Shown: positions 23,528-30,508 of the stretch, in pieces
How the letters are laid out: the number at the start of each line of letters is the position of its first letter
How positions within the stretch are numbered: position 1 is the stretch's first letter
Source of the DNA: an uncultured Thioclava sp.
GTDB taxonomy: Bacteria > Pseudomonadota > Alphaproteobacteria > Rhodobacterales > Rhodobacteraceae
Length of the DNA: 45,313 bases
Direction of reading: 5' to 3'
Assembly (NCBI RefSeq): GCF_913064665.1
Contig: NZ_CAJYBT010000030.1
Span: forward strand, 1-45,313
Position numbers and translations under genes: made by a program
The notes under the pieces: generated by a model
What the model was told of the DNA's origin: nothing
Databases searched by the model: none
The model's input: the letters and a program-made list of their open reading frames with translations, nothing else

Positions 23528-24852
23528 TGGATCACAACACCATCGCGCTTTTGATGTTTTCGACGATGCTGCTGATGATGATCACCGGCCAGCGGGTGTT
23601 CGGCGCGATCGGCTTTGTCGCCGTTGTCGCCGCCTTTGCCCTTTGGGGGCCGGGGGGCACGCAGATGGGCTTTGGCTCGGTGATGAAGCTGATGAAATGG
23701 ACGCCGCTGCTGACGCTGCCGATGTTCGTTTATATGGGCTATGTGATGTCTGAAAGCCGCCTCGCCGAAGACCTGTATCGGATGTTTCATGTCTGGTTTG
23801 GGCCACTGCCGGGGGGGCTTGCCATTGGCACGATCATGCTGATGGTGATGATCTCGGTGATGAACGGGCTGTCGGTGGCGGGCATGGCGATTGGTGCGAC
23901 CATTGCGCTGCCCGAGCTGCTGCGGCGCAACTATGACAAGCTGATGATTTCCGGCGTTATTCAGGCCGGATCGAGCCTTGGCATCCTGATTCCGCCCTCG
24001 GTAGTGCTGGTGCTGTTCTCGCTGATCGCGCGTCAGCCGGTGTCGGAATTGTGGCTGGCGGGGGCCATTCCGGGGCTGCTGATGGCCTCGCTCTTCGTGG
24101 TCTATATCGTGATCCGCTGCCGGTTGAACCCCAGCCTCGCCCCGCCGATGGACGCCGAAGAACGCGCCGCCATCACGATGCGCGAAAAGCTGCGCCTGTT
24201 GCGTGCGGGGCTACTGCCGGTGTTCATATTCGTCGCGATGATGGTGCCCTTCCTCAAAGGCTGGGCGAGCCTGACTGAGGCGTCAGTGATCGGCGCGTTG
24301 GCCGCCGTCCTCGCCGCCGTCATCAAGCGCCGCTTTACGTGGCAGGTGTTCCAGACCACCACGCGCCAGACGATGCAGATCACCGTGATGTTTATGCTTA
24401 TCATCACTGCGGCGCTATCGTTCGGTGCGGTGTTTGACGGTCTGGGTGCGGGACGCGCAATCGAAGATTTCTTCACCGAAGGGCTGGGCCTTGGTCCGTG
24501 GCAGATCCTGATCCTGATGCAGCTCAGCTTTCTGGTGATGGGGATGTTTCTGGATGACACCGCGATGCTGGTGATCGTCGCCCCGGTCTATGTCAGCCTT
24601 GCGCGTCACCTCGGCTTTGATCTGATCTGGTATGGTATCCTTTATACGATCACCTGTCAGATTGCCTATCTGACCCCGCCCTTCGGCTATAATCTGTTCC
24701 TGATGAAGGCGATGGCGCCCCCCGAATTTACCCTGCCGGTGATTTACCGCTCGGTCTTTCCCTTCGTGGGGGTGATGCTGCTGACGCTGATCCTCGTGAT
24801 GCTCTTTCCGCAATTGGCGCTGTGGCTGCCGCATGTGGTTCTTGGACGATAA
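23527..24852 (+). CDS. TRAP transporter large permease (DctM-type)
   Basis: The 441-residue, about 12-helix protein is the channel-forming large subunit of the TRAP transporter, driven by a sodium or proton gradient. SGVIQAGSSLGILIPPSVVL is the typical DctM core and GMFLDDTAMLVIVAPVY with ITCQIAYLTPPFGYNLF are characteristic C-terminal motifs. The ATG at 23527 is chosen because it overlaps the small-permease stop (TGATG). A stem-loop and the binding-protein gene follow. Confidence 0.95.
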   Translation: MDHNTIALLMFSTMLLMMITGQRVFGAIGFVAVVAAFALWGPGGTQMGFGSVMKLMKWTPLLTLPMFVYMGYVMSESRLAEDLYRMFHVWFGPLPGGLAIGTIMLMVMISVMNGLSVAGMAIGATIALPELLRRNYDKLMISGVIQAGSSLGILIPPSVVLVLFSLIARQPVSELWLAGAIPGLLMASLFVVYIVIRCRLNPSLAPPMDAEERAAITMREKLRLLRAGLLPVFIFVAMMVPFLKGWASLTEASVIGALAAVLAAVIKRRFTWQVFQTTTRQTMQITVMFMLIITAALSFGAVFDGLGAGRAIEDFFTEGLGLGPWQILILMQLSFLVMGMFLDDTAMLVIVAPVYVSLARHLGFDLIWYGILYTITCQIAYLTPPFGYNLFLMKAMAPPEFTLPVIYRSVFPFVGVMLLTLILVMLFPQLALWLPHVVLGR

Positions 24853-24857
24853 CCAGA

Positions 24858-24874
24858 GCCCGGAGAAACCGGGC
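24858..24874 (+). other. Stem-loop between TRAP permease and binding-protein genes
   Basis: GCCCGG (24858-24863) and CCGGGC (24869-24874) form a 6-bp GC stem with loop AGAAA, 5 bases after the permease stop. It is followed by the strong AAGGAG of the binding-protein gene. Such hairpins often stabilise or process transcripts so that the binding protein is made in excess. Confidence 0.5.
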
Positions 24875-24900
24875 CTTGTAACCAGCAAGGAGAGAAAGTG

Positions 24901-25938
24901 ATGACAACCAGAAGAAAGTTTCTAACCACCGGCGCGGTGGGTGCGGCGGCTGCGGGGCTTGCAGCCCCCGCCCTCGCGCAAACCACGCCGATCAAATGGC
25001 GCATGCAGACCTATGCCGGGCCTGCACTGGCCGAACAGGTCGTGGATGCTTCCATCAAGACCTTCAACGAAATCGCCGATGGCGAGATGGAGATCGAGCT
25101 GTATTACGCCGACCAGCTTGTGCCCACATCCGAGTTGTTCCGCGCCATGCAAGCGGGCACGATCGACGCGGTGCAATCGGATGACGACTCGATGGCCTCG
25201 CCCACCGAAGTCACCGTGTTTGGTGGCTATTTCCCGTTCGGTCTGCGCTATTCGCTGGATGTGCCGACGCTGTTTAACGAATGGGGTCTCAACGAGATCT
25301 GGGACGAGCAATATTCGGCTGTCGGTGTAAAGCACATCTCGGCAGGCTCGTGGGATCCGTGCAACTTCGCGATGAAGGAACCGGTGAACGCGCTGGCCGA
25401 TCTGAAAGGCAAACGCGTGTTTACCTTCCCGACTGCGGGGCGTTTCCTGGCGCAATTCGGCGTCGTGCCGGTGACCATCCCGTGGGAGGATGTCGAGGTC
25501 GCGCTGCAAACCGGCGAGCTGGACGGCGTGGCATGGTCGGGCATCACCGAGGATTACACCTCGGGCTGGGGCAAGAACGCGCCCTATTTCCTGACCAACA
25601 ACATCTCGGGCGCGTGGATCGGGCATTTCTTTGCCAATATGGAGCGCTGGAACGCGGTGCCGGATCGGCTCAAGACGCTGATGAAGACCTGCTTTGATCA
25701 GTCCCATTACCATCGCCAATACTGGTATTGGTCGGGCGAGGCCAAGCTGCGCGTCGAGGGCACCGAAATGCAGCTCACCACGATTCCTGATGCCGAATGG
25801 AAACAGGTCGAAGATGCCGCCCATAAGTTCTGGGATGAAATCGCCGCCGAAAGCCCGCTCAAGGCCAAGGTCGTTGATATCTTTAAGAAATACAACGAAA
25901 CGATGGGCAAGGCAGGCCCGCCCTACCGCTATGGCTAA
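24901..25938 (+). CDS. TRAP transporter substrate-binding protein (DctP-type), Tat-exported
   Basis: The 345-residue protein starts with a twin-arginine signal (TTRRKFLTTGAVGAAAAGL and cleavage near ALAQ), so it is exported folded to the periplasm. The mature part has the DctP fold: GPALAEQVVDASIKTFNEIA, then FTFPTAGRFLAQFGVVPVTI and EVALQTGELDGVAWSGITED, which includes the region holding the carboxylate-binding Arg in the family. The general subgroup resembles binders of small organic acids or amino compounds; the ligand is not predictable from sequence alone. It has a clear AAGGAG before the ATG at 24901. Confidence 0.93.
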   Translation: MTTRRKFLTTGAVGAAAAGLAAPALAQTTPIKWRMQTYAGPALAEQVVDASIKTFNEIADGEMEIELYYADQLVPTSELFRAMQAGTIDAVQSDDDSMASPTEVTVFGGYFPFGLRYSLDVPTLFNEWGLNEIWDEQYSAVGVKHISAGSWDPCNFAMKEPVNALADLKGKRVFTFPTAGRFLAQFGVVPVTIPWEDVEVALQTGELDGVAWSGITEDYTSGWGKNAPYFLTNNISGAWIGHFFANMERWNAVPDRLKTLMKTCFDQSHYHRQYWYWSGEAKLRVEGTEMQLTTIPDAEWKQVEDAAHKFWDEIAAESPLKAKVVDIFKKYNETMGKAGPPYRYG

Positions 25939-25949
25939 GTAACAACCGG

Positions 25950-25982
25950 GGGCGCGTCGGGGGAAATTTCCTGGGCGCGCCC
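25950..25982. other. Stem-loop between TRAP binding-protein and glutamine-synthetase-like genes
   Basis: GGGCGCG (25950-25956) pairs with CGCGCCC (25976-25982), and inside lies the palindrome GGAAATTTCC (25962-25971). The T-poor downstream sequence (CTCTTT) makes a partial terminator or processing site possible. The gap to the next gene is 124 bases. Confidence 0.45.
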
Positions 25983-26062
25983 TCTTTCCCATCCGCAGGC
26001 CCTTGCCGAGCGCGCCGCCGCGCGGCACTGTCGCGCAGCCTGCTGACCACCCGGAGGATTCC

Positions 26063-27424
26063 ATGCCCGCCAAGTTCTCATTCGATGCGCTCAAAAAGGC
26101 TGTCAAAGCCAGTGAGATCGACACCGTGATCGTCGCCCTGATTGATATGCAGGGCCGTCTTCAGGGCAAGCGGTTCCACGCCGCGCATTTCGTCGCCAGC
26201 GCTTGGGAAGAAACCCATTGCTGCAACTACCTGCTGGCCACCGATCTCGAGATGGAAACCGTGCCGGGCTATGAGGCCTCTAGCTGGGAGCGCGGCTATG
26301 GCGATTATGTCATGAAGCCCGATATGGAAACGCTGCGCCTGATCCCGTGGGTGCCCGGCACCGCCCTGGTGTTGTGCGATCTGCTTGATCATCACGGCAC
26401 GCCCGTGCCCCACGCCCCCCGCTCGATGTTGAAATCGCAGATCGCGCGCGCCAAGGCGTTGGGGTTTGACGTGATGATGGCAACCGAGCTGGAATTCTTC
26501 CTGTTCGAGGAAAGCTATCCCGAACTGTTTGACGCGGGCTATCCCGACCCGACCCCCGTCGCGCGCCACAATATCGACTACTCGATCCTCGGGAATGCGC
26601 GCACCGAACCCGCGCTGCGTGACATGCGCAATGCACTCTATCATGCGGGGATTCCGGTGGAATGCTCCAAGGGCGAGGCAGAGCGCGGTCAGGAAGAGCT
26701 GAACGTGAAATACGCCGCCGGGCTTGAGACCGCCGACATGCATGTTCTGGTCAAGCAATGCGCCAAAGAGATCGCCCAGCAGCACGGCTATTCTGCGACC
26801 TTCATGGCGAAATATCACACTGACAAGGCAGGCTCGTCGAGCCACGTCCACCAATCGCTTTGGAAAGGTGGCAAGAACGCGTTTCATGACGCCGATGCGC
26901 CCCATGGCATGTCAGACCTGATGCGCCATTTCCTTGGTGGGCAGTTGAAATACGCCCGCGACATCACCTATTTCCTCGCCCCCTACACCAACAGCTACAA
27001 GCGGTTCTGCGAGGGGCTGTTTGCCCCCACCAAGGCGGTCTGGTCGCTTGACAACCGCACGGCAGGTTTCCGCATTTGCGGCGAAGGCACCAAATCCGTG
27101 CGCGTGGAATGCCGCATTGGCGGATCGGATTTGAACCCCTATCTGGCCTGCGCGGCGCTGCTGGCCGCTGGCCTTGCCGGGATTGAGGGCGAAATCGACC
27201 CCGGACCAGAGGCGGGGGGCGATCTCTACAAAGCGGGCGATGTGGTGGATGTGCCCAAATCCCTGCCCGAGGCCGCCGATGCGCTACAGGCCAGCGACAT
27301 GCTGCGCGCCGCCTTCGGCGATCAGGTGATGGCCCATTACACCCACGCCGCGCGCTGGGAAATTCGCGAACAAAACCGCGTCGTGACCGATTGGGAACGT
27401 GCGCGCGGCTTTGAACGCGCCTAA
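26063..27424 (+). CDS. Glutamine-synthetase-family ligase (PuuA-like gamma-glutamyl-amine synthetase candidate)
   Basis: The 453-residue enzyme has the glutamine synthetase fold: N-terminal beta-grasp (VALIDMQGRLQGKRF), then the metal-binding acid ELEFFLFEESYPELF, SSSHVHQSLW for the ATP/metal site and VWSLDNRTAGFRI for the catalytic region. It resembles the GS-like enzymes that attach gamma-glutamate to amines (PuuA, GlnT group) more than ammonia-assimilating GlnA. It sits between a TRAP transporter and two dehydrogenases, which fits a catabolic role: ATP-dependent joining of glutamate to an amine or amino-alcohol (inference). The start at 26063 has CCGGAGGA upstream. Confidence 0.85.
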   Translation: MPAKFSFDALKKAVKASEIDTVIVALIDMQGRLQGKRFHAAHFVASAWEETHCCNYLLATDLEMETVPGYEASSWERGYGDYVMKPDMETLRLIPWVPGTALVLCDLLDHHGTPVPHAPRSMLKSQIARAKALGFDVMMATELEFFLFEESYPELFDAGYPDPTPVARHNIDYSILGNARTEPALRDMRNALYHAGIPVECSKGEAERGQEELNVKYAAGLETADMHVLVKQCAKEIAQQHGYSATFMAKYHTDKAGSSSHVHQSLWKGGKNAFHDADAPHGMSDLMRHFLGGQLKYARDITYFLAPYTNSYKRFCEGLFAPTKAVWSLDNRTAGFRICGEGTKSVRVECRIGGSDLNPYLACAALLAAGLAGIEGEIDPGPEAGGDLYKAGDVVDVPKSLPEAADALQASDMLRAAFGDQVMAHYTHAARWEIREQNRVVTDWERARGFERA

Positions 27425-27438
27425 GACTTTGCCAATAC

Positions 27439-27456
27439 GCGGGCAAATTGGCCCGC
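27439..27456 (+). other. Stem-loop before the aldehyde dehydrogenase gene
   Basis: GCGGGC (27439-27444) and GCCCGC (27451-27456) form a perfect 6-bp stem with loop AAATTG. It ends directly before the AAGGAG of the dehydrogenase gene, 14 bases after the GS-like gene stops. Likely a transcript-stabilising or processing hairpin. Confidence 0.5.
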
Positions 27457-27467
27457 AAGGAGACCCC

Positions 27468-28856
27468 ATGTCAAAAGTGATCGAATGTATCTCGCCCGTC
27501 GATGGGCAGGTCTATGCAACGCGTGAAACGCTCTCGCACCCCGATGCGCAAATGATGGTCGCGCGCGCACGTGCCGCGCAACCCTCTTGGGCCGCGCGCC
27601 CGCTGGCGGACCGTATCGCGCTGGTTCAGGCCGGGATTGCCGCGCTCAACGAGATGAAAGATGTCGTCGTCGAAGAGCTCGCTTGGCAGATGGGCCGCCC
27701 GACCCGTTACGGCGGCGAATTTGGCGGCATGAACGAGCGCGCGAACTACATGATCTCGATTGCCGAAGCCTCGCTTGCGCCGATGGTGATCGAAGACAGC
27801 GCCACCGCCCTGCGCCAGATCGCGCGCGAGCCGATGGGCGTCGTGGCGATCATCGCACCGTGGAACTACCCTTATATGACGGTGATCAACTCGCTGGTGC
27901 CGGCGCTGATTGCGGGCAACACGGTGGTGCTGAAACATGCCACGCAAACCCTGCTGGTGGGCGAACGTATCGCCGAGGCCTTCCACGCCGCCGGCATCCC
28001 CGAGGACGTGTTCCAAAACGTCTTCCTCTCTCATGACGTGACCGAGACGCTGCTGGGCGAGCGCGCCTTTGATTTCATCAACTTCACCGGCTCTGTCGGC
28101 GGTGGTCGTGCGCTGGAAAAGGCTGCTGCTGGCACATTTGTCGGCATGGGGCTGGAACTCGGGGGCAAAGACCCCGGCTATGTCGCCGACGACGCCGATC
28201 TGGACGCCGCCGTCGATGGGCTGATGGATGGCGCGCTGTTCAACGCCGGTCAGTGTTGCTGCGGGATTGAACGTATTTACGTGCATGAAAGCCTGTATGA
28301 CGCCTTCGTGGGCAAGGCGATTGACTGGGCGAGCAAGCTGAAACTCGGCAACCCGTTTGAGGCCGATACCACGCTTGGCCCGATGGCCAATAAACGCTTT
28401 GCCGAGGTCGTGCGCGGTCAGGTCGCGGATGCGATCAACGAGGGCGCGCAGCCGCTGCTGGACCCGGCGATGTTCCCCGCCGATGACGGGGGCGCGTATC
28501 TCGCGCCGCAAATCCTCATCAACGTCAATCATGAGATGCGGGTGATGCGCGAAGAAAGCTTCGGCCCCGTGGTCGGCATCATGTCGGTCAAGAATGACGA
28601 AGAGGCGATCGCGGCGATGAATGATTGCCAATATGGGCTGACCTGTTCGCTCTGGACCTCTGATGCAACCCGCGCCGAGGCGATTGGTGCACGGCTGCAA
28701 ACCGGCACCGTGTTTATGAACCGCTGCGACTATCTTGACCCGGCCTTGTGCTGGACGGGCTGCAAGGAAACGGGCCGGGGTGGCTCGCTGTCGGTGCTGG
28801 GCTATCACGCGCTGACGCGCCCGAAATCCTACCATCTCAAGAAGGTGACGAAATGA
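27468..28856 (+). CDS. NAD(P)-dependent aldehyde dehydrogenase
   Basis: The 462-residue enzyme oxidises an aldehyde to a carboxylic acid. The oxyanion-hole and cofactor regions are visible as APWNYPYMTVINSLVPALIA, NFTGSVGGGR and LELGGKDPGYV, the last holding the general-base Glu. The nucleophilic Cys is in NAGQCCCGIERIYV. EESFGPVVGIM and the C-terminal SLSVLGYHALTRPKSYH are typical of the family. Its neighbours, the GS-like ligase before and an alcohol dehydrogenase overlapping its end, suggest it oxidises the aldehyde made by the latter. The ATG at 27468 follows AAGGAG. Substrate unknown. Confidence 0.93.
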   Translation: MSKVIECISPVDGQVYATRETLSHPDAQMMVARARAAQPSWAARPLADRIALVQAGIAALNEMKDVVVEELAWQMGRPTRYGGEFGGMNERANYMISIAEASLAPMVIEDSATALRQIAREPMGVVAIIAPWNYPYMTVINSLVPALIAGNTVVLKHATQTLLVGERIAEAFHAAGIPEDVFQNVFLSHDVTETLLGERAFDFINFTGSVGGGRALEKAAAGTFVGMGLELGGKDPGYVADDADLDAAVDGLMDGALFNAGQCCCGIERIYVHESLYDAFVGKAIDWASKLKLGNPFEADTTLGPMANKRFAEVVRGQVADAINEGAQPLLDPAMFPADDGGAYLAPQILINVNHEMRVMREESFGPVVGIMSVKNDEEAIAAMNDCQYGLTCSLWTSDATRAEAIGARLQTGTVFMNRCDYLDPALCWTGCKETGRGGSLSVLGYHALTRPKSYHLKKVTK

Positions 28857-30007
28857 ACGCTCCCACTGCGAACTGGTCCTATCCCACCGCGATCAAATTC
28901 GGCCCCGGCCGGATCGCGGAACTGGCCGATCACTGCAAATCCGCCGGAATGGCCAAGCCGCTATTGGTGACCGACAAGGCGCTGTCCACCCTGCCGATCA
29001 CCGCGCAAGCCCTTGATATTCTTGCAGCCGCAGGGCTGGGCCGCGCCGTGTTCAGCGAGGTCGACCCGAACCCGAACGAGAAGAACATGGCCGACGGCAT
29101 CGCCGCTTACAAAGCAGGCGAGCATGATGGCGTGGTGTGTTTCGGCGGCGGCTCGGCGCTTGATCTGGGCAAGATGATTGCACTGATGGCGGGCCAGAAA
29201 CCGGGTCTCAGCGTCTGGGATCTTGAGGATATCGGCGATTGGTGGACGCGTGCGGATAGCGACGCCATCGCCCCGATCATTGCGGTGCCCACCACTGCTG
29301 GCACCGGGTCCGAGGTTGGGCGCGCAGGCGTTCTGACCAATTCAGAGACCCACAAAAAGAAGATTATCTTCCACCCGAAACTGTTGCCCGTCGTCACGAT
29401 CTGCGACCCTGAGCTGACCGTGGGCATGCCCGCCTTCATCACCGCAGGCACCGGAATGGATGCGCTGGCCCATTGCCTTGAGGCCTATTGCAGCCCGCAT
29501 TACCACCCGATGAGCCAGGGTATCGCCCTTGAAGGGATGCGGCTGGTGTTTGAAAACCTGCCCCGCGCCTATGCCACGCCCAATGATCTGGACGCGCGGG
29601 CGCAGATGATGTCGGCTGCTGCCATGGGCGCTGTGGCGTTCCAAAAGGGGCTGGGTGCGATCCATTCGCTGTCCCACCCAATCGGCGCGGTTTATGGCAC
29701 CCATCACGGCACGACGAACGCGGTGGTGATGCCGATGGTGCTTGATTTCAACCGTGCTGAGATCGAAGATCGCATCATCCGCGCAGCTGCTTACTTAGGC
29801 ATTGCGGGCGGGTTTGACGGCTTCAAGGCGCGCATTCTTGCGCTGCGCACCGAGCTGTCCATCCCGGAAAACCTGACGGCAATGGGGGTTGACCCGGCGC
29901 GTCTGGATGAGCTGACCGAAATGGCGCTGGAAGATCCGTCTTGTGGCGGCAACCCCGTTGAAATGACACGCGAAAACACCCGCGCGCTATTTGCGGCCTG
30001 TATGTGA
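28853..30007 (+). CDS. Iron-type (group III) alcohol dehydrogenase
   Basis: The 384-residue protein belongs to the metal-dependent ADH/dehydroquinate synthase-fold family, which oxidises alcohols or reduces aldehydes with NAD(P). The nucleotide-binding loop is FGGGSALDLGK, followed by TTAGTGSE. Metal-ligating His residues are in DALAHCLEAY and HSLSHPIGAVYGTHHGTTN. It overlaps the aldehyde dehydrogenase by 4 bases (ATGA), so the two probably act one after the other (alcohol to aldehyde to acid). A perfect 12-bp stem-loop follows its stop. It is the last gene of the transporter/ligase cluster. Confidence 0.92.
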   Translation: MNAPTANWSYPTAIKFGPGRIAELADHCKSAGMAKPLLVTDKALSTLPITAQALDILAAAGLGRAVFSEVDPNPNEKNMADGIAAYKAGEHDGVVCFGGGSALDLGKMIALMAGQKPGLSVWDLEDIGDWWTRADSDAIAPIIAVPTTAGTGSEVGRAGVLTNSETHKKKIIFHPKLLPVVTICDPELTVGMPAFITAGTGMDALAHCLEAYCSPHYHPMSQGIALEGMRLVFENLPRAYATPNDLDARAQMMSAAAMGAVAFQKGLGAIHSLSHPIGAVYGTHHGTTNAVVMPMVLDFNRAEIEDRIIRAAAYLGIAGGFDGFKARILALRTELSIPENLTAMGVDPARLDELTEMALEDPSCGGNPVEMTRENTRALFAACM

Positions 30008-30016
30008 GTTTGGGCG

Positions 30017-30055
30017 GACCCGGCGGCTATCATGGACGCACTAAGCCGCCGGGTC
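30017..30055. terminator. Stem-loop after the alcohol dehydrogenase gene
   Basis: GACCCGGCGGCT (30017-30028) and AGCCGCCGGGTC (30044-30055) form a perfect 12-bp stem with a 15-base loop, 10 bases after the stop. No T run follows, so it may be a Rho-assisted end or a 3' stabiliser for the operon. Confidence 0.5.
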
Positions 30056-30057
30056 GC

Positions 30058-30276
30058 TTACCCGACCGGGGACGCGCCGGTCACACGGAGATCGGCTGAG
30101 GGCAGCGGGCTTTCTTGCGCCGCGACCTTCGCCCCTCCGTTTACAAAGGCGCTGACCACGGCGCCATGCGCGCGGATCAGAATCGCTACATTCGGGTCAT
30201 CAGACCGGGTCTCGGCCACGATCTTGCCCCATGTCTTCTGCGTGCCTCCCACCGTGCCCACGCCGTTTTTGACCAA
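30058..30276 (-). CDS. Possible small gene or gene remnant, unknown
   Basis: This 72-residue frame reads like protein: VGTVGGTQKTWGKIVAETRS, then DPNVAILIRAHGAVVSAFVN and GGAKVAAQESPLPSAD. It has a better amino-acid balance than the opposite frames. It would start at a TTG with no good ribosome site, and the same frame continues upstream to a stop at 30319-30321 without an ATG. It could be a remnant of a longer gene. I do not recognise it. Confidence 0.3.
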   Translation of the reverse strand: MVKNGVGTVGGTQKTWGKIVAETRSDDPNVAILIRAHGAVVSAFVNGGAKVAAQESPLPSADLRVTGASPVG

Positions 30277-30508
30277 GTTGGGGCACTCTCTGAGACATCG
30301 GTCCCTCGCTACGTAATGTTATCTTATTTCACCCATTTTCCGCAGATCATTTAGACAGATTGCCGCAGCCCCTGATCGCGCCACAACAGGCGCGGCAAGG
30401 ATGCAACCCTGCCACAAGAAACACCGATCCGGTCCCCGCCGCGCTCGCAAAGCTGTGTGATCTCGTCTAGGAAGGACGCAAGAGACGCAGTGTTTTGAGG
30501 GAAGACGC
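30277..30508. other. Non-coding gap before the YjbH-like gene
   Basis: No convincing gene, repeat or RNA is visible here. It separates the end of the catabolic cluster from the exopolysaccharide-type genes and should hold the promoter of the latter; no clear -35/-10 pair was found. GGGAAGACGC precedes the start at 30509. Confidence 0.4.

Noticed and set aside
27471-28835. Long minus-strand open frame opposite the aldehyde dehydrogenase gene
   Set aside because: The aldehyde dehydrogenase has all catalytic motifs on the plus strand; the antisense frame is His/Arg-rich and featureless.
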